NCBI GenBank assembly: GCA_049513695.1
Contig: JBEKVW010000012.1
Span: 1 to 34,953 of the forward strand
Source: UBA1162 sp049513695
GTDB lineage: Bacteria > Chloroflexota > Dehalococcoidia > GIF9 > UBA5629
Length of the DNA stretch: 34,953 bases
Direction of reading: 5' to 3'
The position numbers and the translations under genes are program-made. A model generated the notes under the pieces. It did not search any database, was not told where the DNA came from, and saw only the letters and a list, made by a program, of their open reading frames with translations. Shown in pieces: positions 8,901 to 15,379 of the stretch. Within the stretch, counting starts at the first letter, position 1; each line of letters starts with the position of its first letter.

Positions 8901-8901
8901 A

Positions 8902-9342
8902 CTATAAATAATCCCTCCGCAGAGGATAGCCTTTAAACCCTTCCCAGGTAAGCAGCCTTCTCAGGTCGGGATGTCCCTCGAACTTGATGCCGAACATGTC
9001 GAACATCTCCCGTTCCTGAAAATAGGCCGAGCGCCAGATAGCGACCAGCGAGGGGACGGTTGGGTTTTCCCTATCGTAGAGGCGGGTCTTCAATATCAGG
9101 CTGTGGTTATGCTCCAGGGAAAGCACCCTGTAAACCAGCTCAAAATAGTCTATATAGTCGACGGCGGTGGCGAAGTTGAGGTAGTTGAAGTCCAGTGCCG
9201 GAGTGTTTTTCAGGAACTCGGCGACCTGCGCCAGGGATTTGCTTTCAATCATCACCGATGTTTTGTCGCTGGAGACGTCGGCTCCGGGTATAGCTTCGGC
9301 TATCTTCTTCCCTAGTTCTTCGCCGCTGGTTATAACAGTCAA
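8902..9342 (-). CDS. nuoC: NADH-quinone oxidoreductase subunit C (30 kDa)
   Basis: This peripheral-arm scaffold subunit has 146 residues. The family signature is the C-terminal ERE(M)FDMFGIKFEGHPDLRRLLTWEGFKGYPLRRDY (seen in parts: EREMFDMFGIKFEGHPDLRR, GFKGYPLRRDYL). It starts with TTG at 9342, and an AGGA lies at a suitable distance upstream (ACAGGATTATATAAATTG). The gene is not fused to nuoD, unlike in some enterobacteria. The gap to nuoB is 21 nt. Confidence 0.94.
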   Translation of the reverse strand: MTVITSGEELGKKIAEAIPGADVSSDKTSVMIESKSLAQVAEFLKNTPALDFNYLNFATAVDYIDYFELVYRVLSLEHNHSLILKTRLYDRENPTVPSLVAIWRSAYFQEREMFDMFGIKFEGHPDLRRLLTWEGFKGYPLRRDYL

Positions 9343-9363
9343 TTTATATAATCCTGTTCTTGT

Positions 9364-9969
9364 TTAATGCCTGGACAGCATGGGATCGTCGATGGTCCCC
9401 TTGATGATCTTGGCATGCAGCCTGTTGATGCCGAAGATGACCGCCTCGGGTTTGGGGGGACAGCCGGGGATGTAAACGTCCACCGGCATGATGCGGTTAA
9501 CGCCCGGCGTGACGCTGTAGGACTCGCGGAAGGTGCCGCCGCTAATGGCGCAGGCGCCCATGGCTACCACCCACTTGGGCTCGGCCATCTGGTCGTAGAT
9601 CATGCGGGTGGCCAGGGCCATCTTCCAGGTAATGGTGCCTGCGATGATCATGACGTCGGCCTGCCTGGGTGAAAAACGCACCACGTCCATACCGAAACGA
9701 GAAAGGTCGAAGCGGGAGACCGACATTGAGATCACTTCCATACCGCAGCAGGCCGTGGCAAACAACATGGGGAATATGGAGCGCTGGCGTCCCCAGGCGA
9801 GGATGGTATCGGCTGTGGTCAAGAAGACGTTGCGATGGACTGCTTCATCGATCCACCTGTCGGGATCGGGAATAGCGCTGGTACACTCTGAAATGAGGGA
9901 ATTGATGTAGGCCCCTTCGACGGCGTCCGCTTCCTGCGGGGTGTTTACTTCAGGCCTGACTATTTCCAC
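9364..9969 (-). CDS. nuoB: NADH-quinone oxidoreductase subunit B (cluster N2)
   Basis: This peripheral-arm subunit holds the terminal [4Fe-4S] cluster N2, which passes electrons to quinone. It has 201 residues. All four cluster cysteines are visible: tandem C74-C75 (FATACCGME), C140 (MGACAISGG) and C170 (YIPGCPPKPEA). The N-terminus has roughly 40 residues more than the minimal family core. Translation starts at GTG (9969) and overlaps the nuoA end by 10 nt. Confidence 0.96.
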   Translation of the reverse strand: MEIVRPEVNTPQEADAVEGAYINSLISECTSAIPDPDRWIDEAVHRNVFLTTADTILAWGRQRSIFPMLFATACCGMEVISMSVSRFDLSRFGMDVVRFSPRQADVMIIAGTITWKMALATRMIYDQMAEPKWVVAMGACAISGGTFRESYSVTPGVNRIMPVDVYIPGCPPKPEAVIFGINRLHAKIIKGTIDDPMLSRH

Positions 9970-10331
9970 TGTAGGGCTCCCTTGCGCCAGGCATAAATGT
10001 ATCCTACAGCCAGGATGACTAAAAATATACCCACCGCAACTAGCCCGCCGACGCCCAAGTCTTTAATATTCACCGCCCAGGGATAAAGGAAGATGGTAAG
10101 CATGTCCAGGAGGACAAAAAGGACTGCAAAATAATAGTAGCGGAAATTGAACTGCACCCAGGTCTTGCCGATGGTCTGCATGCCGCTTTCATATTGGACC
10201 AGCTTGGCGGCCGTTTTCTTGCCTGGTATCAGGCCCATTAGTTTGAAAAGCTTGGGCAAGAGCGGAATGAGTACGGTGACACCCGTTGCAATTATCAGGA
10301 GGATTCCGACATAACCAAACTGTTCGAGCAC
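9960..10331 (-). CDS. nuoA: NADH-quinone oxidoreductase subunit A
   Basis: This three-helix membrane subunit has 123 residues and is the first gene of the nuo operon. The conserved loop and second helix are present: KLVQYESGMQTIGKTWVQFNFRYYYFAVLFVLLDML (in parts: VQYESGMQTIGKTWVQFNFR, YYYFAVLFVLLDMLTIFLYP). The start is GTG at 10331, supported by AAAAGGGAGAG about ten bases upstream. A promoter with perfect TTGACA lies about 60 bp upstream. No nuoE, nuoF or nuoG is found anywhere in the operon. Confidence 0.95.
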   Translation of the reverse strand: MLEQFGYVGILLIIATGVTVLIPLLPKLFKLMGLIPGKKTAAKLVQYESGMQTIGKTWVQFNFRYYYFAVLFVLLDMLTIFLYPWAVNIKDLGVGGLVAVGIFLVILAVGYIYAWRKGALQWK

Positions 10332-10365
10332 GTGTTAAATCTCTCCCTTTTCAAAGCCGTTGGTT

Positions 10366-10395
10366 AGTATATTACAACTCGCAAAACGATGTCAA
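10366..10395 (-). promoter_or_regulatory. Sigma-70-type promoter of the nuo operon
   Basis: On the minus strand, TTGACA (10395-10390) is followed by an 18-bp spacer and TATACT (10371-10366), which matches the -10 consensus at five of six positions. It would start transcription about 30 nt before the nuoA GTG, with the Shine-Dalgarno AGGGAGAG in the leader. It is the best minus-strand match in the divergent region 10332-10494. Confidence 0.72.
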
Positions 10396-10411
10396 AATCA
10401 ATTTTATTAGC

Positions 10412-10442
10412 TTGACTTACGAGTGATAACGAGTATTATAAT
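10412..10442 (+). promoter_or_regulatory. Promoter of rsmD-coaD
   Basis: TTGACT (10412-10417) is followed either by TATTAT (10434-10439, 16-bp spacer) or by perfect TATAAT (10437-10442, 19-bp spacer). The spacer contains an imperfect 10-bp direct repeat, ACGAGTGATA then ACGAGTATTA (10419-10438). The element diverges from the nuo promoter, with the two -35 boxes about 17 bp apart. Confidence 0.6.
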
Positions 10443-10494
10443 TAGTGTTCGAATTTATTATTTCATTGAGAAGTACGGTCGAACATCAGCCAAA

Positions 10495-11049
10495 ATGCGT
10501 ATTACAGGCGGCTCAGCTAAAGGGCAAATAATTAAGACTCTGCCAGGCCTGCTGGTGAGGCCTACTACCGATAAGGTGAGGGAGGCGATATTCTCCATGC
10601 TCGGCCCCATGGCAAGCAACTGGGAGAGGGGCCTGGACCTGTTCGCAGGCAGCGGCGCCCTGGGCCTCGAGGCCCTCAGCCGTGATGTAAAGTGGATCGA
10701 TTTTGTCGACCAGAATAACAGGTGCTGCCAGATCATCAAGCAGAATTTGAAGAAAACGGGATTTATTGACCAATCTCATGTATACTGTTGCCCGGTTATG
10801 AAAGCGCTGGGTTTTCTGGAGAGCAAATACGACATGATATTTTTGGACCCGCCCTACGCCGATACTTCGCTGGGAACGGTGATTACCGGCATCTCACAAT
10901 CCAGCCTGATTAAAGGGGACTCGATAATACTGGTATCCCATGCCGCGCGTTCCGCTCTTAACGACCGCTATGACGGCCTGCTTAAGATCAAGGAAAAGCG
11001 CTATGGGGACACCGGCATTTCAATATACCAGAAGGAGGTCGCAGCTTGA
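10495..11049 (+). CDS. rsmD: 16S rRNA (guanine966-N2)-methyltransferase RsmD
   Basis: This SAM-dependent enzyme methylates G966 of 16S rRNA in the small subunit. From the chosen start it has 184 residues. The family start MRITGGSAKGQ, RPTTDKVREAIFSML, the SAM-binding DLFAGSGALGLEALSR and the catalytic FLDPPYAD motif are all present. The open frame reaches back to 10423, but the ATG at 10495 matches homologous N-termini and lies downstream of the predicted promoter. No strong Shine-Dalgarno is visible before it. It overlaps coaD by four bases, a common rsmD-coaD pairing. Confidence 0.92.
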   Translation: MRITGGSAKGQIIKTLPGLLVRPTTDKVREAIFSMLGPMASNWERGLDLFAGSGALGLEALSRDVKWIDFVDQNNRCCQIIKQNLKKTGFIDQSHVYCCPVMKALGFLESKYDMIFLDPPYADTSLGTVITGISQSSLIKGDSIILVSHAARSALNDRYDGLLKIKEKRYGDTGISIYQKEVAA

Positions 11050-11525
11050 CTACCGCTTTGTATCCCGGCAGCTTTGACCCTATCACCAACGGACACCTCG
11101 ATATCATAAAACGGGCGTCATCCATATTCGATAAGGTAGTGATCGGTGTATACGACATACCGCTTAAATCGCTTCTCTTCACTGCTGACGAGAGGGTTGA
11201 CCTGGTCAAGAAATCGGTGGCGGATTATAAGAACGTTGAAGTTCGGGCTTATTCAGGCATGACGGTGGAGTTTGCCCGCCAGATGAATGCCAAGGTAGTA
11301 GTGCGGGGCCTGAGGGCCAGTTCCGATTTTGAGCGCGAGTTCGAGATGGCGCTGATGAATAAAAAGCTGGCTCCCGACGTCGAGCTGATGTGCTTCATGG
11401 CCAATTTAAGGTATCAGTTCTTAAGCTCAAGCCTGCTCAAGGAGATAATCAAGCTGGGCGGCAACCTGGACGATATGGTGCCGGCCCATGTTTGTGCGGC
11501 CCTGAAAAAAAAGCTGTTAAATTAA
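11046..11525 (+). CDS. coaD: Pantetheine-phosphate adenylyltransferase
   Basis: This enzyme catalyses the ATP-dependent adenylylation of 4'-phosphopantetheine to dephospho-CoA, the penultimate step of CoA synthesis. It has 159 residues, the normal size. The nucleotidyltransferase motif YPGSFDPITNGHLDII is at the N-terminus, VVVRGLRASSDFEREFEMALMN (in parts) is central, and FLSSSLLKEI replaces the common ISSSxVRE motif. It starts with TTG at 11046, which overlaps the rsmD stop (TTGA), and AAGGAGG lies about eight bases upstream. Confidence 0.95.
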   Translation: MTTALYPGSFDPITNGHLDIIKRASSIFDKVVIGVYDIPLKSLLFTADERVDLVKKSVADYKNVEVRAYSGMTVEFARQMNAKVVVRGLRASSDFEREFEMALMNKKLAPDVELMCFMANLRYQFLSSSLLKEIIKLGGNLDDMVPAHVCAALKKKLLN

Positions 11526-11573
11526 TTACTTTATATACTATATATAATATTAATTTTGGAGGTTTGAACAGAG

Positions 11574-11834
11574 ATGGCTTACAAAATTACAGATGATTGT
11601 ATCAGCTGCGGCGCCTGTGAGGCGGAATGCAAAAATGAAGCCATAAAAGAGGGCGAGACAATATACGTAATTGATCCGGCCAAATGCACTGAGTGCGTCG
11701 GCTGGTTTGATAAACCTAAATGCGTTGAGGTCTGCCCGGTGGACTGCTGTGTCCAAGACCCCGCACACAAGGAATCCAAGGACCAGCTCCTGGAAAAATG
11801 GAAGAAGCTCCATCCCGGCAAAACCCCGGCCTGA
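11574..11834 (+). CDS. 2[4Fe-4S] ferredoxin
   Basis: This small low-potential electron carrier has 86 residues. Cluster 1 ligands are C9, C12, C15 and C19, where the last is followed by Lys rather than the usual Pro. Cluster 2 ligands are C38, C41, C50 and C54, with an eight-residue insertion between the second and third cysteines and a Pro after the fourth. This spacing is that of the Allochromatium-type ferredoxins, which also have a C-terminal extension like the one here (residues 60-86). TTTGGAGGTTT is a strong ribosome site. A TATAAT (11543-11548) lies upstream without a clear -35. The physiological partner is unknown. Confidence 0.93.
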   Translation: MAYKITDDCISCGACEAECKNEAIKEGETIYVIDPAKCTECVGWFDKPKCVEVCPVDCCVQDPAHKESKDQLLEKWKKLHPGKTPA

Positions 11835-11869
11835 TCGTTTCAATAGACCAGCTTTAGAGAACTTAATAA

Positions 11870-12586
11870 ATGCTGACCATTGACCATGATCTTTTAAAGA
11901 TCACCGGTAGTGAATTCATTCTGGACGCGGGCTGCGGCAACGGGCGCCATATCTGGCAGGCCTCCAAGGCCAACAAGGGGACTTCAGTAGCCTTCGACCT
12001 GGACATGGAGAGCCTGCAGAAGGCCAAGTTCATGCTCGACAAGATGGATGAGAAAGCGGAGACGGCCGGTGCCTGGCATATGGTCTCCGGCAGCATCCTC
12101 AGCCTCCCCTTCGAGGATGCCCAGTTTGATAAAGTTATTTGCTCCGAAGTGCTGGAGCACATACCCGATGATACCGCAGCCGTGGCTGAATTGACCCGCG
12201 TTTTAAGGCCGGGCGGCCTGCTGGCCGTGAGTGTGCCGTCCTATTTTGCCGAGTCCATCTGCTGGCAGATTTCCGACGACTATCATAATACCCCGGGCGG
12301 CCACATACGGATCTATAAATACCAGGAGATACAGGACCTGCTGAAAAAATTCGATCTGACTATCTTCGCCGTCAGGTATAAACATGCGCTGCATTCGGTC
12401 TGGTGGTGGTCCAAGGGCATCTTCGGACTGAAGAATGAGAAGGCCTTTATCCCGTCCCTGTACTATAAATTCCTGGTTTGGGATATCTATACGGGCCATA
12501 AGTATACAAAGTGGCTGGAAGCCGGCTTAAACCGCATATTCCCTAAAAGCACGGTGCTGTACTGCCGCAAACCCGAAGCCGTCTGA
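11870..12586 (+). CDS. Class I SAM-dependent methyltransferase
   Basis: This 238-residue protein has a Rossmann-type SAM-binding core: motif I ILDAGCGNGRHIWQAS, acidic FDLDMES, motif post-II CSEVLEHIPDDTAAVAELTRVLRPGG (in parts: CSEVLEHIPDD, LTRVLRPGG). This is the UbiE/Methyltransf_11 pattern for small-molecule methyltransferases. The C-terminal 90 residues are aromatic-rich (HSVWWWSKGIFG, LYYKFLVWDIYTGHKY). The substrate cannot be inferred from context. It follows the ferredoxin by 35 nt and its stop codon is directly adjacent to the stop of the convergent proC. Confidence 0.85.
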   Translation: MLTIDHDLLKITGSEFILDAGCGNGRHIWQASKANKGTSVAFDLDMESLQKAKFMLDKMDEKAETAGAWHMVSGSILSLPFEDAQFDKVICSEVLEHIPDDTAAVAELTRVLRPGGLLAVSVPSYFAESICWQISDDYHNTPGGHIRIYKYQEIQDLLKKFDLTIFAVRYKHALHSVWWWSKGIFGLKNEKAFIPSLYYKFLVWDIYTGHKYTKWLEAGLNRIFPKSTVLYCRKPEAV

Positions 12587-13387
12587 CTATTTGGCGCCCA
12601 GGCTTTTAGCCTTGTTGTAGGCGGCGGCCACCGCATTAATCATCAAAGAACGTAACCCCCCGCTTTCGAGTTGCAGAAGAGCGTCGGTCGTTGTGCCCCC
12701 CGGAGAGGTAACCATGTTCTTAAGCTCGGCCGGGTGTTTGGCCATTTTTTTCATAGCTTCAGCCGACCCTACGATGGTCTCGACCACCAGCTTGGTAGCC
12801 ACATTGCGGGGCAAGCCGATATGCACTCCGGCGTCAATCATAGCTTCGATAAACAAAAATACATAGGCCGGGCCGCTGCCGCTGATGGCCGTCGCCATAT
12901 CGATATACTTTTCATCGGTAAAATATTGCTCTTCGCCCATGGCCGCCAATATGGAACCGGCAATTTCACGGTCTTTGGCGCTGAGGTCTTTGGCGGAAGT
13001 CCAGGCCGTCATCCCTTTACCGACCTGGGCGGGTGTGTTGGGCATGGCCCGCACAACCTTGTAATAGTTAAGTCCGGAACAGATCGCCTCAAGGCCGATA
13101 CCCGCCGCTATGGAGATAACCAGCTGTGACTTAAGGCGTCCGGCCAATTGGGCGAGTATAGCCGGGAAATCCTGGGGTTTAATGGCCAGTATAATCACAT
13201 CTGCGCCTTTTATAGCTGCCAGGCTATCTTCGGTTACCTTCACTTTATACCTGTTATTGATCACATCACGCCGGGACTTCGCTACATCGCTGATAACGAT
13301 ATCCTCGCTGCCGGCCAGTTTTTTACGCAGTATGCTTTTAACGATGGCCTCCCCCATAGTGCCGCCGCCCAGTACAGCTATCTTCAT
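12587..13387 (-). CDS. proC: Pyrroline-5-carboxylate reductase
   Basis: This enzyme reduces 1-pyrroline-5-carboxylate to L-proline with NAD(P)H, the last step of proline synthesis. It has 266 residues. The N-terminal dinucleotide fold is seen as IAVLGGGTMGEAIVKSIL. The family signature lies near residue 210 onward (PAELKNMVTSPGGTTTDALLQLE, in parts: MVTSPGGTT, ALLQLESGGLR), and VRAMPNTPAQVGKGMTA is typical of ProC. ATG at 13387 has AAAGGAG upstream, which lies in the end of yggS, three bases away. The two genes form a common pair. Confidence 0.95.
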   Translation of the reverse strand: MKIAVLGGGTMGEAIVKSILRKKLAGSEDIVISDVAKSRRDVINNRYKVKVTEDSLAAIKGADVIILAIKPQDFPAILAQLAGRLKSQLVISIAAGIGLEAICSGLNYYKVVRAMPNTPAQVGKGMTAWTSAKDLSAKDREIAGSILAAMGEEQYFTDEKYIDMATAISGSGPAYVFLFIEAMIDAGVHIGLPRNVATKLVVETIVGSAEAMKKMAKHPAELKNMVTSPGGTTTDALLQLESGGLRSLMINAVAAAYNKAKSLGAK

Positions 13388-13390
13388 GAT

Positions 13391-14083
13391 CTAACTCCTT
13401 TCACCGAATATTGCCCTGCCGATACGTATCATAGTAGCCCCCTCTTCGACAGCCACCTCGAAATCATCGGTCATGCCCATGGAAAGCTCTTTGAACCCGA
13501 AATGTTCATTCAAATCTCTCAGCTTGCGGAACACCGGCCGCACCTTTTCAGGATTATCCACTGCCGGGGCAATGGTCATAAGGCCCAAAACCTCCAGGTT
13601 GGGCAGTACCGCGATGGCTTTAACGTTGGCGTCCAGGTTTTCAACCGGAAAACCGTATTTAGTTTCCTCGTCCGCAATATTGACCTGGACCAGGATCGGC
13701 AATTTTTTACTCGTATTCTCATTTAACATGTTGGCCAGACGCAGCGAGTCCACGCTCTGGATGATGTCTACCGTTTTTACGGCGTCCCTAACCTTATTGG
13801 TCTGCAAATGGCCTATGAAATGCAATATCAGTTCCGACCGGATGCAGCCCAATTCAGCGTACTTGGACTGCGCTTCCTGGACCCTGTTTTCTCCGAAGTG
13901 CCGCAGGCCGCACTGGAACGCTATATGTACAGCCTCCACAGGGAAGTTCTTGGTAACCGCTACAATCTTGACCGTGGATATATCCCTGCCACCCCTCTCA
14001 CAGGCGATAGCCAGGCGCCGCCGTATATTTTCGACATTGGCAGCTATACTCCGGCGCAAATCATCAGGTTCAGACTTGTCCAC
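13391..14083 (-). CDS. yggS: PLP homeostasis protein (YggS/PLPBP family)
   Basis: This single-domain alanine-racemase-fold protein binds pyridoxal 5'-phosphate and maintains vitamin B6 and amino-acid balance; it has no known catalytic reaction. It has 230 residues. The PLP lysine is K45 in IVAVTKNFPVEAV. HFGENRVQEAQSKY and HFIGHLQTNKVRD are strong family motifs, and the C-terminal LSMGMTDDFEVAVEEGATMIRIGRAIFG (in parts: LSMGMTDDFEVAVEEG, RIGRAIFG) forms the phosphate-binding end. It begins with GTG at 14083, 14 nt after the acyl-CoA dehydrogenase stop. Confidence 0.94.
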   Translation of the reverse strand: MDKSEPDDLRRSIAANVENIRRRLAIACERGGRDISTVKIVAVTKNFPVEAVHIAFQCGLRHFGENRVQEAQSKYAELGCIRSELILHFIGHLQTNKVRDAVKTVDIIQSVDSLRLANMLNENTSKKLPILVQVNIADEETKYGFPVENLDANVKAIAVLPNLEVLGLMTIAPAVDNPEKVRPVFRKLRDLNEHFGFKELSMGMTDDFEVAVEEGATMIRIGRAIFGERS

Positions 14084-14097
14084 TTCGTACGCACAGT

Positions 14098-15327
14098 CTA
14101 TTCGTATATTTTTTCTTCCTCTGCACCAGCCTCCTGCGCATCCTCCTCGACATTGCGCACCTGTTCGGCCGGCTTCAGGGTTTCACGGTAGTATTCATGC
14201 TGGATGATTAAATCCATTATTTCGCTGGTGCCCGTCCATATGATTAAAAGCCTGGCGTCCCGCAGCATTTTCTCAATGGGATATACGTTGGTATAGCCGA
14301 TACCGCCCACTACCTGCATGGCATTGTTGATTACCTCCCAGGCGGCTTCCGTGCCGAATTTCTTGGCCTCCGATACCAGCCTCCTGGTATATCCCGTGCT
14401 TCCCAGTGAGTCGACGGCTGCGGAGGCGCCGTATACCAGCATCCTGGCTGCATCGAGCTTGGTCACGCTGTCGGCTATTCTGAAACTGACGCCTTCGAAC
14501 TCACGGATCTTACGGCCGAAGGCTTTCCTCTTGTCGGTATACCTGGCCGCAATTTCAAGAGCTGCCCTTGCCATACCGATTGCACCCGCCGCAGAGGTCA
14601 TCCTCTCCGGAATCATCATCTGGTTGAATACCTCGGCACCCCGGTTCAGGCCCAATACCAGGTTCTCCTTCGGAACCTTCGTATCTTTAAAAACCAATCT
14701 GCCGGCTCCGCCACCCCTGGTGCCGAGCAAGCCGTATATATATTTGGCTTCAACGCCCATGTCCCTTTCGACGATGAATGCGCTGATGTTCTTGCCTGCC
14801 GAGCCTTCGGTCCGGGCATAGACCAGGAATATATCGGCGCCTTCGGCACCTACTACAAACCTTTTCTGGCCGTTTAAAATGAAATAATCGCCCTTCGCTA
14901 CGGCGGTCGTGGTGGCGCCGAAGAAATCGGAACCTCCCCTGGGCTCCGTCAGCGCTTCGGCACAGAATATCTTACCTTTGAGCAGGGGGTCCAGATACTG
15001 GCGTTTTTGTTTGTCCGTGCCGAAAACATTCAGCGATTCGCCTACAATACTGACAAGAGAAAAAAGGCAGCCCAGGGACATGCCGAGTACACCGATTTCC
15101 TCCAGCGCTATGGCCTCGTCCACCCACTTCAATCCCCGTCCGCCGTACTCTTTGGAAAAACGCAGGCCCAGCAGGTTTTTCTTGGCCAGGCCGACAACAT
15201 AGTCGCGGGGGTACCTGATCTTATCGGCGTCCATATCCAGCAATAGCTGTTTGGGGACCGATTTCACATATTGCCTGACTTCGTCACGTAATAACCGTTG
15301 CTTATCCGTCATTAATGGTTCAAGCAT
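14098..15327 (-). CDS. Acyl-CoA dehydrogenase (FAD)
   Basis: This FAD flavoenzyme should introduce a 2,3 double bond into an acyl-CoA. It has 409 residues with the standard three-part fold: an N-terminal helical part (to about 120), a beta part with AEALTEPRGGSDFFGATTTA (in parts) and GQKRFVVGAEGADIFLVYAR, and a C-terminal helical part with AFGRKIREFEGVSFRIAD and QVVGGIGYTNVYPIEKMLRD. At the position where short- and medium-chain enzymes carry the catalytic Glu (YEGT) there is T365 (WTGTSEI). E241 in MIPERM aligns with the base used by long-chain and isovaleryl enzymes. The substrate is unknown. ATG at 15327 has GAGGTGA upstream. The C-terminal 20 residues are acidic. Confidence 0.93.
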   Translation of the reverse strand: MLEPLMTDKQRLLRDEVRQYVKSVPKQLLLDMDADKIRYPRDYVVGLAKKNLLGLRFSKEYGGRGLKWVDEAIALEEIGVLGMSLGCLFSLVSIVGESLNVFGTDKQKRQYLDPLLKGKIFCAEALTEPRGGSDFFGATTTAVAKGDYFILNGQKRFVVGAEGADIFLVYARTEGSAGKNISAFIVERDMGVEAKYIYGLLGTRGGGAGRLVFKDTKVPKENLVLGLNRGAEVFNQMMIPERMTSAAGAIGMARAALEIAARYTDKRKAFGRKIREFEGVSFRIADSVTKLDAARMLVYGASAAVDSLGSTGYTRRLVSEAKKFGTEAAWEVINNAMQVVGGIGYTNVYPIEKMLRDARLLIIWTGTSEIMDLIIQHEYYRETLKPAEQVRNVEEDAQEAGAEEEKIYE

Positions 15328-15379
15328 GTTTTCACCTCACAGTGCTATTCAGCTTTATACCGCTTATTATAATGCGGCA

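Noticed and set aside
11535..11560. Separate promoter for the ferredoxin gene
   Set aside because: TATAAT is present at 11543-11548 but no acceptable -35 lies 16-18 bp upstream in this AT-rich gap; mentioned in the gene entry only.
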